Origin: JAJECS01 sp965219705
Lineage (GTDB): Bacteria; Chloroflexota; UBA11872
Direction: 5' to 3'
Length of the DNA: 64,000 nucleotides
Assembly (NCBI GenBank): GCA_965219705.1
Contig: OZ244789.1
Location: forward strand, 2,666,001-2,730,000
Shown in pieces: positions 57,599 through 64,000 of this stretch. The position numbers and the translations under genes were made by a program. Below the pieces are notes generated by a model. It ran no database searches. It had not been told where the DNA came from and worked only from the letters and a program-made list of their open reading frames with translations. Position 1 is the stretch's first letter, and every line of letters starts with the position of its first letter.

Positions 57599-57854
57599 AG
57601 AACAAACGAGTCGGGCGCCGGCGCGCCGCGGCCGCGCGCGCCGCAGGGCCACGCCGGCGAGCCGGCTGGCGGGCCTTCCCGGCGCGGGCTTCATACGTGA
57701 CGCCTATGCCGAACTGCGCAAGGCTCACTGGCCGACCCGCGAGCAAACGATGCGCCTGACCGGCCTGGTGGTGGCCATCAGTCTCCTCATGTCGATGGTG
57801 CTCGGGTTGGCCGACTATGTGTTCGCCCAGCTGTTCGACGTGATCGTGGCCTAG
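57585..57854 (+). CDS. secE: preprotein translocase subunit SecE
   Basis: An 89-residue protein. A basic N-terminus (A-R-R-G-R-A-R-R-R-A) is followed by the SecE core F-I-R-D-A-Y-A-E-L-R-K-A-H-W-P-T-R-E-Q-T and a single transmembrane helix (L-V-V-A-I-S-L-L-M-S-M-V-L-G-L). The GTG at 57585 overlaps rpmG by 14 bases and is the only in-frame start giving this size. It stabilises the SecY channel. Confidence 0.92.
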   Translation: MKLAREQTSRAPARRGRARRRATPASRLAGLPGAGFIRDAYAELRKAHWPTREQTMRLTGLVVAISLLMSMVLGLADYVFAQLFDVIVA

Positions 57855-57866
57855 AAGGGGATAGTC

Positions 57867-58472
57867 GTGGCTACATTGCCTGGACCTGCCAAGACCATGA
57901 CCGCCGCCGGCAACGACGAGCCCGGATGGTTCGTGATCAATACCTACTCGGGCTACGAGGGCAAGGTGAAGGACAACCTGGAGCACCGCGTGGTCTCCAT
58001 GGACGCCTCCGACAAGGTCTTCGACGTGGTGGTGCCGACGGAGGAAATCGAAGAGGTCAAGCACGGCCAACGCCGCCGCGTGAAGCGCAAGATGTATCCG
58101 GGCTACGTGCTGGTGCGCATGGTGCTCGACGACGAATCGTGGCTGGTCGTGCGCAACACCCCGGGGGTTGTGAACTTCGTCGGCTCGGGCAATCGTCCAA
58201 CGCGGTTGCCGCCCGAAGAGGCGGACGTGATCTTCAAGCAGATGGAGGGCGAGACCCCGCGTCCGGAGGTTCGCATTCAAATTGGCGAGCGGGTCAAGAT
58301 CATCGACGGCCCGTTCACCGACTTCTTTGGCACCGTCGACGAAGTGCTCGACGAGAAGGAGCGCTTGCGCGTGCTTGTGTCCTTCTTCGGCCGCGAGACG
58401 CCCGTCGAGCTCGACTTCTTGCAGGTGGAGAAGCAGAGTGGCGGGCCGGTGGCCGGAACCAGCGGCGGCTAG
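57867..58472 (+). CDS. nusG: transcription termination/antitermination protein NusG
   Basis: A 201-residue protein: W-F-V-I-N-T-Y-S-G-Y-E (NGN start), M-Y-P-G-Y-V-L-V (NGN core), F-V-G-S-G, and the C-terminal KOW domain G-E-R-V-K-I-I-D-G-P-F-T-D-F-F-G-T-V. A-G-A-A-G-G-G-G-A precedes GTG 57867. It couples RNA polymerase to Rho or the ribosome. Confidence 0.96.
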   Translation: MATLPGPAKTMTAAGNDEPGWFVINTYSGYEGKVKDNLEHRVVSMDASDKVFDVVVPTEEIEEVKHGQRRRVKRKMYPGYVLVRMVLDDESWLVVRNTPGVVNFVGSGNRPTRLPPEEADVIFKQMEGETPRPEVRIQIGERVKIIDGPFTDFFGTVDEVLDEKERLRVLVSFFGRETPVELDFLQVEKQSGGPVAGTSGG

Positions 58473-58481
58473 ACTCGCAAT

Positions 58482-58907
58482 ATGGCACGCAGAGTCCGAT
58501 CCATCGTCAAGCTGCAACTCGCGGCCGGCCAGGCCACGCCGGCGCCGCCGGTTGGTCCCGCGCTGGGCAGCCACGGCGTGAATATCATCGAGTTCACCAA
58601 GCAGTACAACGAGCGCACCAAGGACCAGATCGGATCGGTGGTTCCCGTCGAGATCATGGTCTACGAGGACCGGTCGTTCTCGTTCGTCACCAAGACGCCG
58701 CCGGTGTCGGACCTCCTGCGCAAGGCGGCCGGGGTCGAGAAGGGCTCGGCCATGCCGCATGAGGAAGTGGTGGGCACGATCACCCGGCGTCAACTCCGGG
58801 AAATCGCCGCGACAAAAATGCCGGACCTGAACTCGTACGACGTTGAATCCGCCGAGCGCGTGGTTGAGGGCACGGCTCGCAGCATGGGCGTTCTGGTGGA
58901 GGGCTAG
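58482..58907 (+). CDS. rplK: 50S ribosomal protein L11
   Basis: A 141-residue protein with the L11 N-terminal I-V-K-L-Q-L-A-A-G-Q-A-T-P-A-P-P-V-G-P-A-L, G-V-N-I-I-E-F-T-K-Q-Y-N, and the rRNA-binding C-terminal domain ending G-T-A-R-S-M-G-V. It forms the GTPase-associated stalk base with L10. The gap to nusG is 9 bases. Confidence 0.97.
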   Translation: MARRVRSIVKLQLAAGQATPAPPVGPALGSHGVNIIEFTKQYNERTKDQIGSVVPVEIMVYEDRSFSFVTKTPPVSDLLRKAAGVEKGSAMPHEEVVGTITRRQLREIAATKMPDLNSYDVESAERVVEGTARSMGVLVEG

Positions 58908-58909
58908 GC

Positions 58910-59626
58910 ATGCCGCGTCACGGCAAGAGATACCGGCAGGCAGCGGAGATGGTGGATGCGAACGCCAGGCTCACGATCGCCGCCACCATCGATCTGCTGC
59001 TGCAACTCCCGCCCGCCAAGTTCGACGAGACGATCGAATTGCACCTGCGGCTTGGAGTGGACCCCACGCATCAAGATCAGCAAGTGCGCGGCACGCTGTC
59101 GCTGCCGCACGGCACCGGGCGAACCGTGCGCGTGATCGCCTTCGCCACCGGCGACGGCGCCGAGCAGGCCCGCGACGCTGGGGCCGATGAGATTGGCACC
59201 GACGAGCTCGCCAAGCGCATCCAGGGCGGATGGCTGGATTTCGACGCCGCCGTCGCCATGCCCGACACCATGCGCATCATCGGCCCGCTGGGCCGCATTC
59301 TCGGTCCGCGCGGGCTCATGCCGAACGCCCGCGCGGGAACGGTGAGCAACGACGTGGGACGCGTCATCAAGGACCTCAAGGCTGGCCGAGTCGAGTTTCG
59401 GGTGGAGCGGTTGGCCAACGTGCACGTGCGCTGCGGGAAGGTGTCCATGGGCGCCGCGGCGCTCAAGGAGAACGTCGCGACGATCGTGGACGCCATCGTG
59501 CAGGCCCGTCCCGCCGCGGCCAAGGGCACCTACTTGCGCTCGGCCACCATCACCACATCCATGGGCCCGGGCATCCCAATGGACGTGTCCCGAATTCACG
59601 AGGAGGCCGCCGCGCTAGCCGCCTGA
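58910..59626 (+). CDS. rplA: 50S ribosomal protein L1
   Basis: A 238-residue protein. It has H-G-K-R-Y near the start, G-P-L-G-R-I-L-G-P-R-G-L-M-P-N and a C-terminal S-M-G-P-G-I-P-M-D. L1 binds the mobile stalk of 23S rRNA and often represses its own operon. It lies 2 bases after rplK. Confidence 0.97.
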   Translation: MPRHGKRYRQAAEMVDANARLTIAATIDLLLQLPPAKFDETIELHLRLGVDPTHQDQQVRGTLSLPHGTGRTVRVIAFATGDGAEQARDAGADEIGTDELAKRIQGGWLDFDAAVAMPDTMRIIGPLGRILGPRGLMPNARAGTVSNDVGRVIKDLKAGRVEFRVERLANVHVRCGKVSMGAAALKENVATIVDAIVQARPAAAKGTYLRSATITTSMGPGIPMDVSRIHEEAAALAA

Positions 59627-59649
59627 GGCGGCCAGCAACTCAAACGCAA

Positions 59650-59720
59650 CCCTTTGCCGTAGGCCGAAGACTGCGGGTGCGACGCATAAGCTCCCTTGGG
59701 GACGCCCGCCGAGGCGCGGA
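59650..59720 (+). promoter_or_regulatory. ribosomal protein L10 leader
   Basis: The 175-base rplA-rplJ gap contains the conserved L10-leader signature: G-C-C-G-A-A-G-A-C-T-G-C-G-G-G-T, then C-A-T-A-A-G-C-T-C-C and C-C-C-G-C-C-G-A-G-G. L10(L12)4 binds this kink-turn structure and represses translation of rplJ-rplL. Boundaries are approximate. Confidence 0.8.
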
Positions 59721-59801
59721 TGACCACGCGAGCGGCGCGTGTCTGGACGCGCTGCTTGGCGCAGCGGCACCCGGTCATTCGCGGAAAGGACGTTGAAACT
59801 G

Positions 59802-60338
59802 ATGGCCACCAAGGCCGAAAAGGTCGAGATCGTCGAGGCGCTGACGACGGCGCTGGCCGATGCGCCGCTAAGCATTGTCACCGGCTACACGGGCCTCACC
59901 GTGTCGGACATGCAGGAGCTGCGGCGGCAAATGCGCGAGTCCGGCGCTGTGTTTCGGGTCGTGAAGAATTCGCTGGCGATCCTGGCGGCGCGCGAGAGTA
60001 ACGCCGAGCACCTGGAACCGTTCTTCCACGGCCAGACCGCATTCGCGTTCAGTGGTGAGGACGTCATTGGGGCCGCGCGTGCCGTTCGCGCCTTCGCCGC
60101 CGCCCATCCAAGAATGGAGATTCGCGGCGGTGTGGCGGGGGGGCAGGCACTTGACAGCCAGCGCATTTCACGGCTCGCCTCGCTCTTCGGGGTTGAGCAG
60201 TTGCAGGCGGAGTTGGTCTGGTCGATTGAAAGCCCGATCTCCAGCTTGGTTCACACGTTAGCGGGAACGATTCACGGATTGGTCTACGCCTTGCAGGAAC
60301 GCGTAGATCAATTGCAACCACACGCGGAAGGAGCGTGA
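59802..60338 (+). CDS. rplJ: 50S ribosomal protein L10
   Basis: A 178-residue protein. It has M-A-T-K-A-E-K-V-E-I-V-E-A-L at the start, Y-T-G-L-T-V-S-D-M, F-R-V-V-K-N-S-L-A, and a C-terminal helix binding L7/L12 dimers. G-G-A-A-A-G-G-A lies 12-20 bases before ATG 59802. Translation is probably autoregulated by the leader upstream. Confidence 0.95.
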   Translation: MATKAEKVEIVEALTTALADAPLSIVTGYTGLTVSDMQELRRQMRESGAVFRVVKNSLAILAARESNAEHLEPFFHGQTAFAFSGEDVIGAARAVRAFAAAHPRMEIRGGVAGGQALDSQRISRLASLFGVEQLQAELVWSIESPISSLVHTLAGTIHGLVYALQERVDQLQPHAEGA

Positions 60339-60341
60339 CGG

Positions 60342-60728
60342 ATGGCGAAGGTCAGCAAGGACGACATTCTCACTGCGATTGACTCCATGACGGTCGTGGA
60401 GCTCAGTGAGCTGGTCGAGGCTCTCAAGGAGAAGTACAACGTCACGGGGGCGCCCATGGCGATGGCGGCGGTGCCCGCGGCCGACGGGGCCAACGGTGCG
60501 GCAGCCGAGGCGGAACAGACCGAGTTCGCCGTGCACTTGGAGGCCTCCGGACAGCAGAAGATCCAGGTCATCAAGGCCGTGCGCGAGATTACCGGCCTTG
60601 GCCTGCGCGAGGCCAAGGGCGTGGTCGACGCGGCGCCGGGGCCGGTGAAGGAAGGCGTTTCGAAGGAAGAAGGCGACCAGATCGTCGCCAAGCTTGCCGA
60701 AGTGGGCGCCACCGCGGAGTTGCGCTAG
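60342..60728 (+). CDS. rplL: 50S ribosomal protein L7/L12
   Basis: A 128-residue protein with an N-terminal dimerisation domain (M-T-V-V-E-L-S-E-L-V-E-A-L-K-E-K-Y-N-V), an Ala/Pro-rich hinge (about 40-60) and the C-terminal factor-binding domain K-I-Q-V-I-K-A-V-R-E-I-T-G-L-G-L-R-E-A-K. It lies 3 bases after rplJ. Confidence 0.97.
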   Translation: MAKVSKDDILTAIDSMTVVELSELVEALKEKYNVTGAPMAMAAVPAADGANGAAAEAEQTEFAVHLEASGQQKIQVIKAVREITGLGLREAKGVVDAAPGPVKEGVSKEEGDQIVAKLAEVGATAELR

Positions 60729-60759
60729 GCCAAATCTCGGCGGCTCTGGGAGGCCGTCC

Positions 60760-61635
60760 ATGGTTGACGCGGTCGTTGTGGCGTACGGCGCCGGTGCTCG
60801 GGTGCGCCGCTGTGTGGCTGCGCTGCGCCGCAGCTCGCACCCGGCGCGGCGGATCGTGCTTGTCGATACCTCGGCGGACGGCTCCGCGCTAGCGGCGTTT
60901 CCGGATGCCGCGCCGTGGCTGCACACCATCGCGCGCCCGGACAACCCGGGCTACGGCGCCGCCGCCAATCACGGCATTTCCGCCACGGAGGCGCCGTACG
61001 TGCTTGTCGTGAACGACGACGTGTACGTCGACCGCGACGCCATCGAGCACCTGGTAAATCACGCGGAAACGGAGCCGGATCTGGCCTGCGTCAGCCCGGA
61101 TTTCAGGGAGCTCGACGGGGCGCCGCAAGAAGGCGCCTTTCGATTCCCGGGCGTGGCGCAAGCCGCGATCGACGCCTGGCCCGCGCCGGCGTGGTTGCGC
61201 CGCGGCCGCCTCAACGGGCGCATCGCGGCGGACGGCGTCCCTGTCGAGATCGACCACCCGCTTGGCGCCTGCATGTTGCTGCGGCGGCTGGCGCTCGATG
61301 TCGTGGGCGGATTCTCCGCCGACTACTGGATGTATTGCGAGGAGATTGACCTGTGCCGGCGGCTCAAGGACTTCGGCTGGCGGGCGGCGCAGGTTCCAGC
61401 GGCGCGGGTCTGGCACGTCGGCGGCGCCAGCACCGGCCGGCAGCCGGACCGCATGCTGGCGCAGCTCTATCGGAGCCGAGCGCGCTGGTACCGGACGCAC
61501 ACGCCGCCGTTGGTGGCCCGGACTTCACTGGCAGCCATGCGCTGGGGGCTGCACGCCAGAGCTGCGCTGCACGCGGCGACTGGACGGGCGCCGGCCAATG
61601 TCGCCGACGCCCTAGCGGCCTTAGACGAGCCGTGA
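60760..61635 (+). CDS. family 2 glycosyltransferase
   Basis: A 291-residue GT-A protein: V-D-A-V-V-V-A-Y at the first strand, P-D-N-P-G-Y-G-A-A-A-N, V-V-N-D-D-V-Y-V-D (DxD-type nucleotide-sugar metal site) and M-Y-C-E-E-I-D-L-C-R-R-L (the catalytic E-D region of rhamnosyltransferase-like GT2 enzymes). No membrane helix. It is the first gene of the glycosyltransferase run and closely follows rplL. Confidence 0.88.
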   Translation: MVDAVVVAYGAGARVRRCVAALRRSSHPARRIVLVDTSADGSALAAFPDAAPWLHTIARPDNPGYGAAANHGISATEAPYVLVVNDDVYVDRDAIEHLVNHAETEPDLACVSPDFRELDGAPQEGAFRFPGVAQAAIDAWPAPAWLRRGRLNGRIAADGVPVEIDHPLGACMLLRRLALDVVGGFSADYWMYCEEIDLCRRLKDFGWRAAQVPAARVWHVGGASTGRQPDRMLAQLYRSRARWYRTHTPPLVARTSLAAMRWGLHARAALHAATGRAPANVADALAALDEP

Positions 61636-62399
61636 GCCGCCGAGTGCCGCTGAGCGCGGTGGTGATCGCCGCCGGCGAGGCGGTCAACATCGAGCCGTGC
61701 TTGCGGACGCTTGCCTGGTGCGACGAGCGCTTGGTCGTGGACGCCTTCAGCACCGACGGCACGCCGCGCGCCGTCCCAGCCGGCACTCGCGTCGTCGAGC
61801 GTCGCTTCACCAGCTTCGCCGCCCAACGGCAGGACGCTCTCGCTCGGGCCGCCAATGACTGGGTGATCTTCGTCGACGCCGACGAGCGCGTATCTCACGC
61901 CCTGGCGTCAGAAGTGCAAGCCCGGGCCGGACGTGAATCTCATGCGGCCTACATGATTCCGCGCCGGAATCGCATCTTCGGTCACTGGATGCGCGGGAGC
62001 GGCTGGGCGCCCGATTCGCAGTGCCGCGTCATGGATCGTCGCCGCGTGCGTTACCCAAGTGAGCAGGCGGTGCACGAGGTGCCTGATGTTCGCGGCAGTG
62101 TTGGCGCGCTCGACGCGCCGCTCGTCCACTACAGCTATCGCACGATTCGCGAGTTTCGTCGGCGGCAGCGGCGGTATGCCCGCATGCACGCAAACGGCCT
62201 CTATGCGGCAGGTGTGCGCCGGCGCCGCACGGCTGTCGTGGCCCAACCGCTGCGGGAGCTGCGGCGACGCTTGGTTGAGCACCGCGGGTACCGCGACGGC
62301 TGGGTCGGGCTTCAACTGGCGCTGCTGATGGCGGAGTATGAGTGGCGGCTGCAGCGCGGACTGGCGCGGTGCTGGCGCTGCGGCGTTCCCCTGCGGTGA
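61632..62399 (+). CDS. family 2 glycosyltransferase (WaaE/KdtX-like)
   Basis: A 255-residue protein starting at GTG 61632, which overlaps the preceding stop (GTGA). It has P-L-S-A-V-V-I-A-A-G-E-A-V, C-D-E-R-L-V-V-D-A-F-S-T-D-G-T, F-A-A-Q-R-Q-D-A-L and V-D-A-D-E-R-V-S (metal-binding DxD), matching the LPS-core glucosyltransferase WaaE/KdtX group. It probably acts in envelope or exopolysaccharide assembly. Confidence 0.87.
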   Translation: MSRRVPLSAVVIAAGEAVNIEPCLRTLAWCDERLVVDAFSTDGTPRAVPAGTRVVERRFTSFAAQRQDALARAANDWVIFVDADERVSHALASEVQARAGRESHAAYMIPRRNRIFGHWMRGSGWAPDSQCRVMDRRRVRYPSEQAVHEVPDVRGSVGALDAPLVHYSYRTIREFRRRQRRYARMHANGLYAAGVRRRRTAVVAQPLRELRRRLVEHRGYRDGWVGLQLALLMAEYEWRLQRGLARCWRCGVPLR

Positions 62400-62407
62400 C
62401 CAGGGTC

Positions 62408-63331
62408 ATGCACGCGTCCGCGGTGGTGGTGACGCACCAATCTGCCGGCCATCTCCCAGCGTGCCTGGAGGCATTGCAGGCCGACGGGGGCGGCCAGCTC
62501 GAGATAATCGTGGTCGACAATCAGTCGAGTGACGGCACTGCCGATCTGGTTCGTGAGCACTTTCCCGCGGTCGTCCTGCGGGGCACCCACCGCAACATCG
62601 GCTACGGCGCGGCGGCGAACATTGGCATCGGCCTCGCCAGCGGCGACCCCATCCTGGTCCTGAATGCCGACGCGGTCGTTGAGCGCGGGACCATCGCGGC
62701 GCTGCGGGAGCGTCTGGATGCCGATCCGCGCCTCGGGTGCGTGAGCCCGATCCACGTCGGCGCGGGTGATGGGCGCCTGTCCCCGGCGCGGTCGTTTCCG
62801 TCCATCGGCGCCGCGATCGTCGACGGCACGATGCTGGAGCGTTGGCTGCGAGGCTCGGCCGTCCTGCGAGCCTACTATCGTGATGATGTCCCGTCAGGCA
62901 CACCGCCGGATTGGCTTGACGGCGCGTGTGTCGCGTTCCGGGCTCGTGCCCTGCGCGACGTCGGGGGATTTGACGCGGGGTACTTCATGTACGCCGAGGA
63001 GCTCGATTTGCAGTTGGCGCTGCGAGCCGCCGGGTGGAGCTGTGCCGTCGAGGAGCGGGCGCGGGTGCGTCACGTCGGCGGCGCTTCGGCGGGACGCGAT
63101 GTCGTTACCCGTGAGCGCAATTTCTTCCGGAGCCGCTATCGGCTGGCGGGCAAGCTGTGGGGGCGACCCTTCGCCGTGGTCCTGCGCCTGTTCGTGGCTC
63201 TTGTCAATCTCGTGAGGCTGGCCGAGCAGCTTGTCAGACTTCTGCTGGCTCGCGACACCCCCTCGCCTCGCGTCGAGGCCCAGCGCATCGCGCGGGTCAC
63301 GCTTTGGCAGTGGTTCGGCTGGCGCCGCTAG
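62408..63331 (+). CDS. family 2 glycosyltransferase (rhamnosyltransferase-like)
   Basis: A 307-residue GT-A protein: A-V-V-V-T-H-Q-S, I-V-V-D-N-Q-S-S-D-G-T, N-I-G-Y-G-A-A-A-N, L-N-A-D-A-V-V and Y-A-E-E-L-D-L-Q-L-A-L. The C-terminal amphipathic segment (V-V-L-R-L-F-V-A-L-V-N-L-V-R-L) may associate with the membrane. A GTG at 62396 that overlaps the previous stop (GTGA) is an alternative start. It is paralogous to the protein at 60760. Confidence 0.87.
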   Translation: MHASAVVVTHQSAGHLPACLEALQADGGGQLEIIVVDNQSSDGTADLVREHFPAVVLRGTHRNIGYGAAANIGIGLASGDPILVLNADAVVERGTIAALRERLDADPRLGCVSPIHVGAGDGRLSPARSFPSIGAAIVDGTMLERWLRGSAVLRAYYRDDVPSGTPPDWLDGACVAFRARALRDVGGFDAGYFMYAEELDLQLALRAAGWSCAVEERARVRHVGGASAGRDVVTRERNFFRSRYRLAGKLWGRPFAVVLRLFVALVNLVRLAEQLVRLLLARDTPSPRVEAQRIARVTLWQWFGWRR

Positions 63332-63374
63332 TGGCCTCGATCTCCGGCGGCAACACGCCAAGGGCCTGGCGGTA

Positions 63375-64000
63375 GTGCCGCCGCCGACGCGCCGAATTCT
63401 GTTCGTCACCGGCGAATTCCCCCCGCGTCGGGGGGGGATTGCCGATCACGTAGTCCGCTTGCGCTCGTCGCTCGAGGACATGGGCGCGCGAACCTACGTG
63501 GCAACCGAAGCCGTGGCGCACGATATGCCCGCGGATCGCGTGTACCGCCTGGCGCCGCGGCCATGGTGTCGCCAGATCGTGACGGTACTTCGGCTGAGCA
63601 GGCGTTTCCGAAGCGACGTCGTCCATATTCAGTACCAGGCGGGGGCCTTCGACTCAGCGCTGCAAGTGGCGCTCATGCCCAGAGCACTTCGCCTCATGGG
63701 CTACGGCGGGTTGGTGGCCGTCACGCTCCACGACCTGGCCGAGCCCTATGTCTTCCCGCGCGCCGGCGCTCTGCGCCGCTGGTCCGTCGATCTGCTGCGC
63801 GGCTGGGCGGACGTGTGCATCTATGTCGACGCCTATGATCGCGCACGCGTGAGCGCGCGCATTCCCGGCGAGTGGCGCCGGTCCCAGGTGATTCCCGCGG
63901 GGCCGACCATCGAGCCGCCGCCTTCCCTGGGCACGCGGGCGGAGGTTCGTAACGACTTGGGGCTGCCGACGGATGTCTTTCTCGTGGGCTTCTTTGGATT
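63375..64000 (+). CDS. GT4-type glycosyltransferase, N-terminal part (3' cut by window edge)
   Basis: The frame opened by GTG 63375 is uninterrupted to the window end (about 208 residues visible). It begins R-R-I-L-F-V-T-G-E-F-P-P-R-R-G-G-I-A-D-H, the glycine-rich loop of GT-B glycosyltransferases that holds the acceptor, then V-V-H-I-Q-Y-Q-A-G-A-F and V-A-V-T-L-H-D-L-A-E-P. A-A-G-G-G lies about 11 bases upstream. Other starts in the frame are weaker. Confidence 0.85.
   Translation, partial: MPPPTRRILFVTGEFPPRRGGIADHVVRLRSSLEDMGARTYVATEAVAHDMPADRVYRLAPRPWCRQIVTVLRLSRRFRSDVVHIQYQAGAFDSALQVALMPRALRLMGYGGLVAVTLHDLAEPYVFPRAGALRRWSVDLLRGWADVCIYVDAYDRARVSARIPGEWRRSQVIPAGPTIEPPPSLGTRAEVRNDLGLPTDVFLVGFFG

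Noticed and set aside
59627..59801. Possible small protein gene between rplA and rplJ
   Set aside because: The conserved L10-leader signature accounts for the region and no ribosome-binding site precedes any short frame.

Overview
The window is GC-rich bacterial DNA, dense with short intergenic gaps, frequent GTG/TTG starts and many 4-base stop/start overlaps. It most resembles a Chloroflexota genome (Dehalococcoidia/SAR202-like is my guess). The best evidence is the solute-binding lipoprotein at 31544-33613, whose export signal is followed by about 100 residues of a repeated V-[TV]-[KQ]-E-V type linker that I know mainly from that phylum. The abundance of Gfo/Idh/MocA oxidoreductases, TIM-barrel sugar isomerases, M19/M20 peptidases and D-aminoacylase fits the same lifestyle of scavenging sugars and peptides. 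The taxonomic assignment is inference; no rRNA is present.

Layout. 1-1533: end of an MMPL exporter translationally coupled to a CrtC/AttH-like lipoprotein. 1591-6242: a sugar oxidoreductase, an endo/exonuclease-phosphatase fold enzyme, an IscA-fold-like protein and a thiol-redox cluster (two TlpA-type proteins, divergent, plus CcdA). 6561-12054: acetyltransferase, class III aminotransferase, peptide deformylase, MoaB/MoaD/MoaE, an SDR and a Bcp-type peroxiredoxin. 12110-14998: tRNA-Thr(GGT) and, 2.8 kb downstream, a copy of its 3' half, with an S9 peptidase between them (an island-like arrangement). 15160-18791: class V aminotransferase, M19 dipeptidase, sarcosine-oxidase-like flavoenzyme. 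18804-20139: a toxin-antitoxin graveyard with a decayed fitAB pair, an intact phd/PIN pair and a GNAT pseudogene. 20197-29477: methyltransferase, M20 peptidase, sugar isomerase, an ABC-2 exporter (ATPase plus two permeases), an old-yellow-enzyme homologue and a ThDP enzyme. 29594-33613: dipeptide-type ABC importer without its ATPases. 34526-48933: a sugar/peptide catabolic stretch with three Gfo/Idh proteins, an MDR, a transglutaminase-like protein, D-aminoacylase, GH78-like rhamnosidase, SDR, TIM-barrel isomerase and D-2-hydroxyacid dehydrogenase, interrupted by an AbrB/PIN module. 49016-51480: variant sigma-70 factor, RHH/PIN module and an AT-rich orphan gene. 51593-57303: lysA, an ADH, a tandem metallo-beta-lactamase protein and a PanE-like reductase. 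57434-60728: rpmG-secE-nusG-rplK-rplA-(L10 leader)-rplJ-rplL. 60760-64000: the start of a glycosyltransferase cluster, cut by the window end.

How it works together: two sets of genes look like functional modules. The first is the ribosomal/transcription core operon, with a recognisable L10 autoregulatory leader. The second is the loosely clustered oxidoreductive sugar module around the GH78-like enzyme, where Gfo/Idh dehydrogenases, a sugar-isomerase barrel, an SDR and a 2-hydroxyacid dehydrogenase could process released sugars. Mobile or selfish signatures are concentrated at 12.1-15.0 kb, 18.8-20.2 kb, 40.7-41.4 kb and 49.9-51.5 kb. Small dispersed repeats (GTCATTCC-ended elements and a CCCCGTA stem-loop) sit in the gaps at 6.4, 10.5, 17.6 and 53.0 kb.
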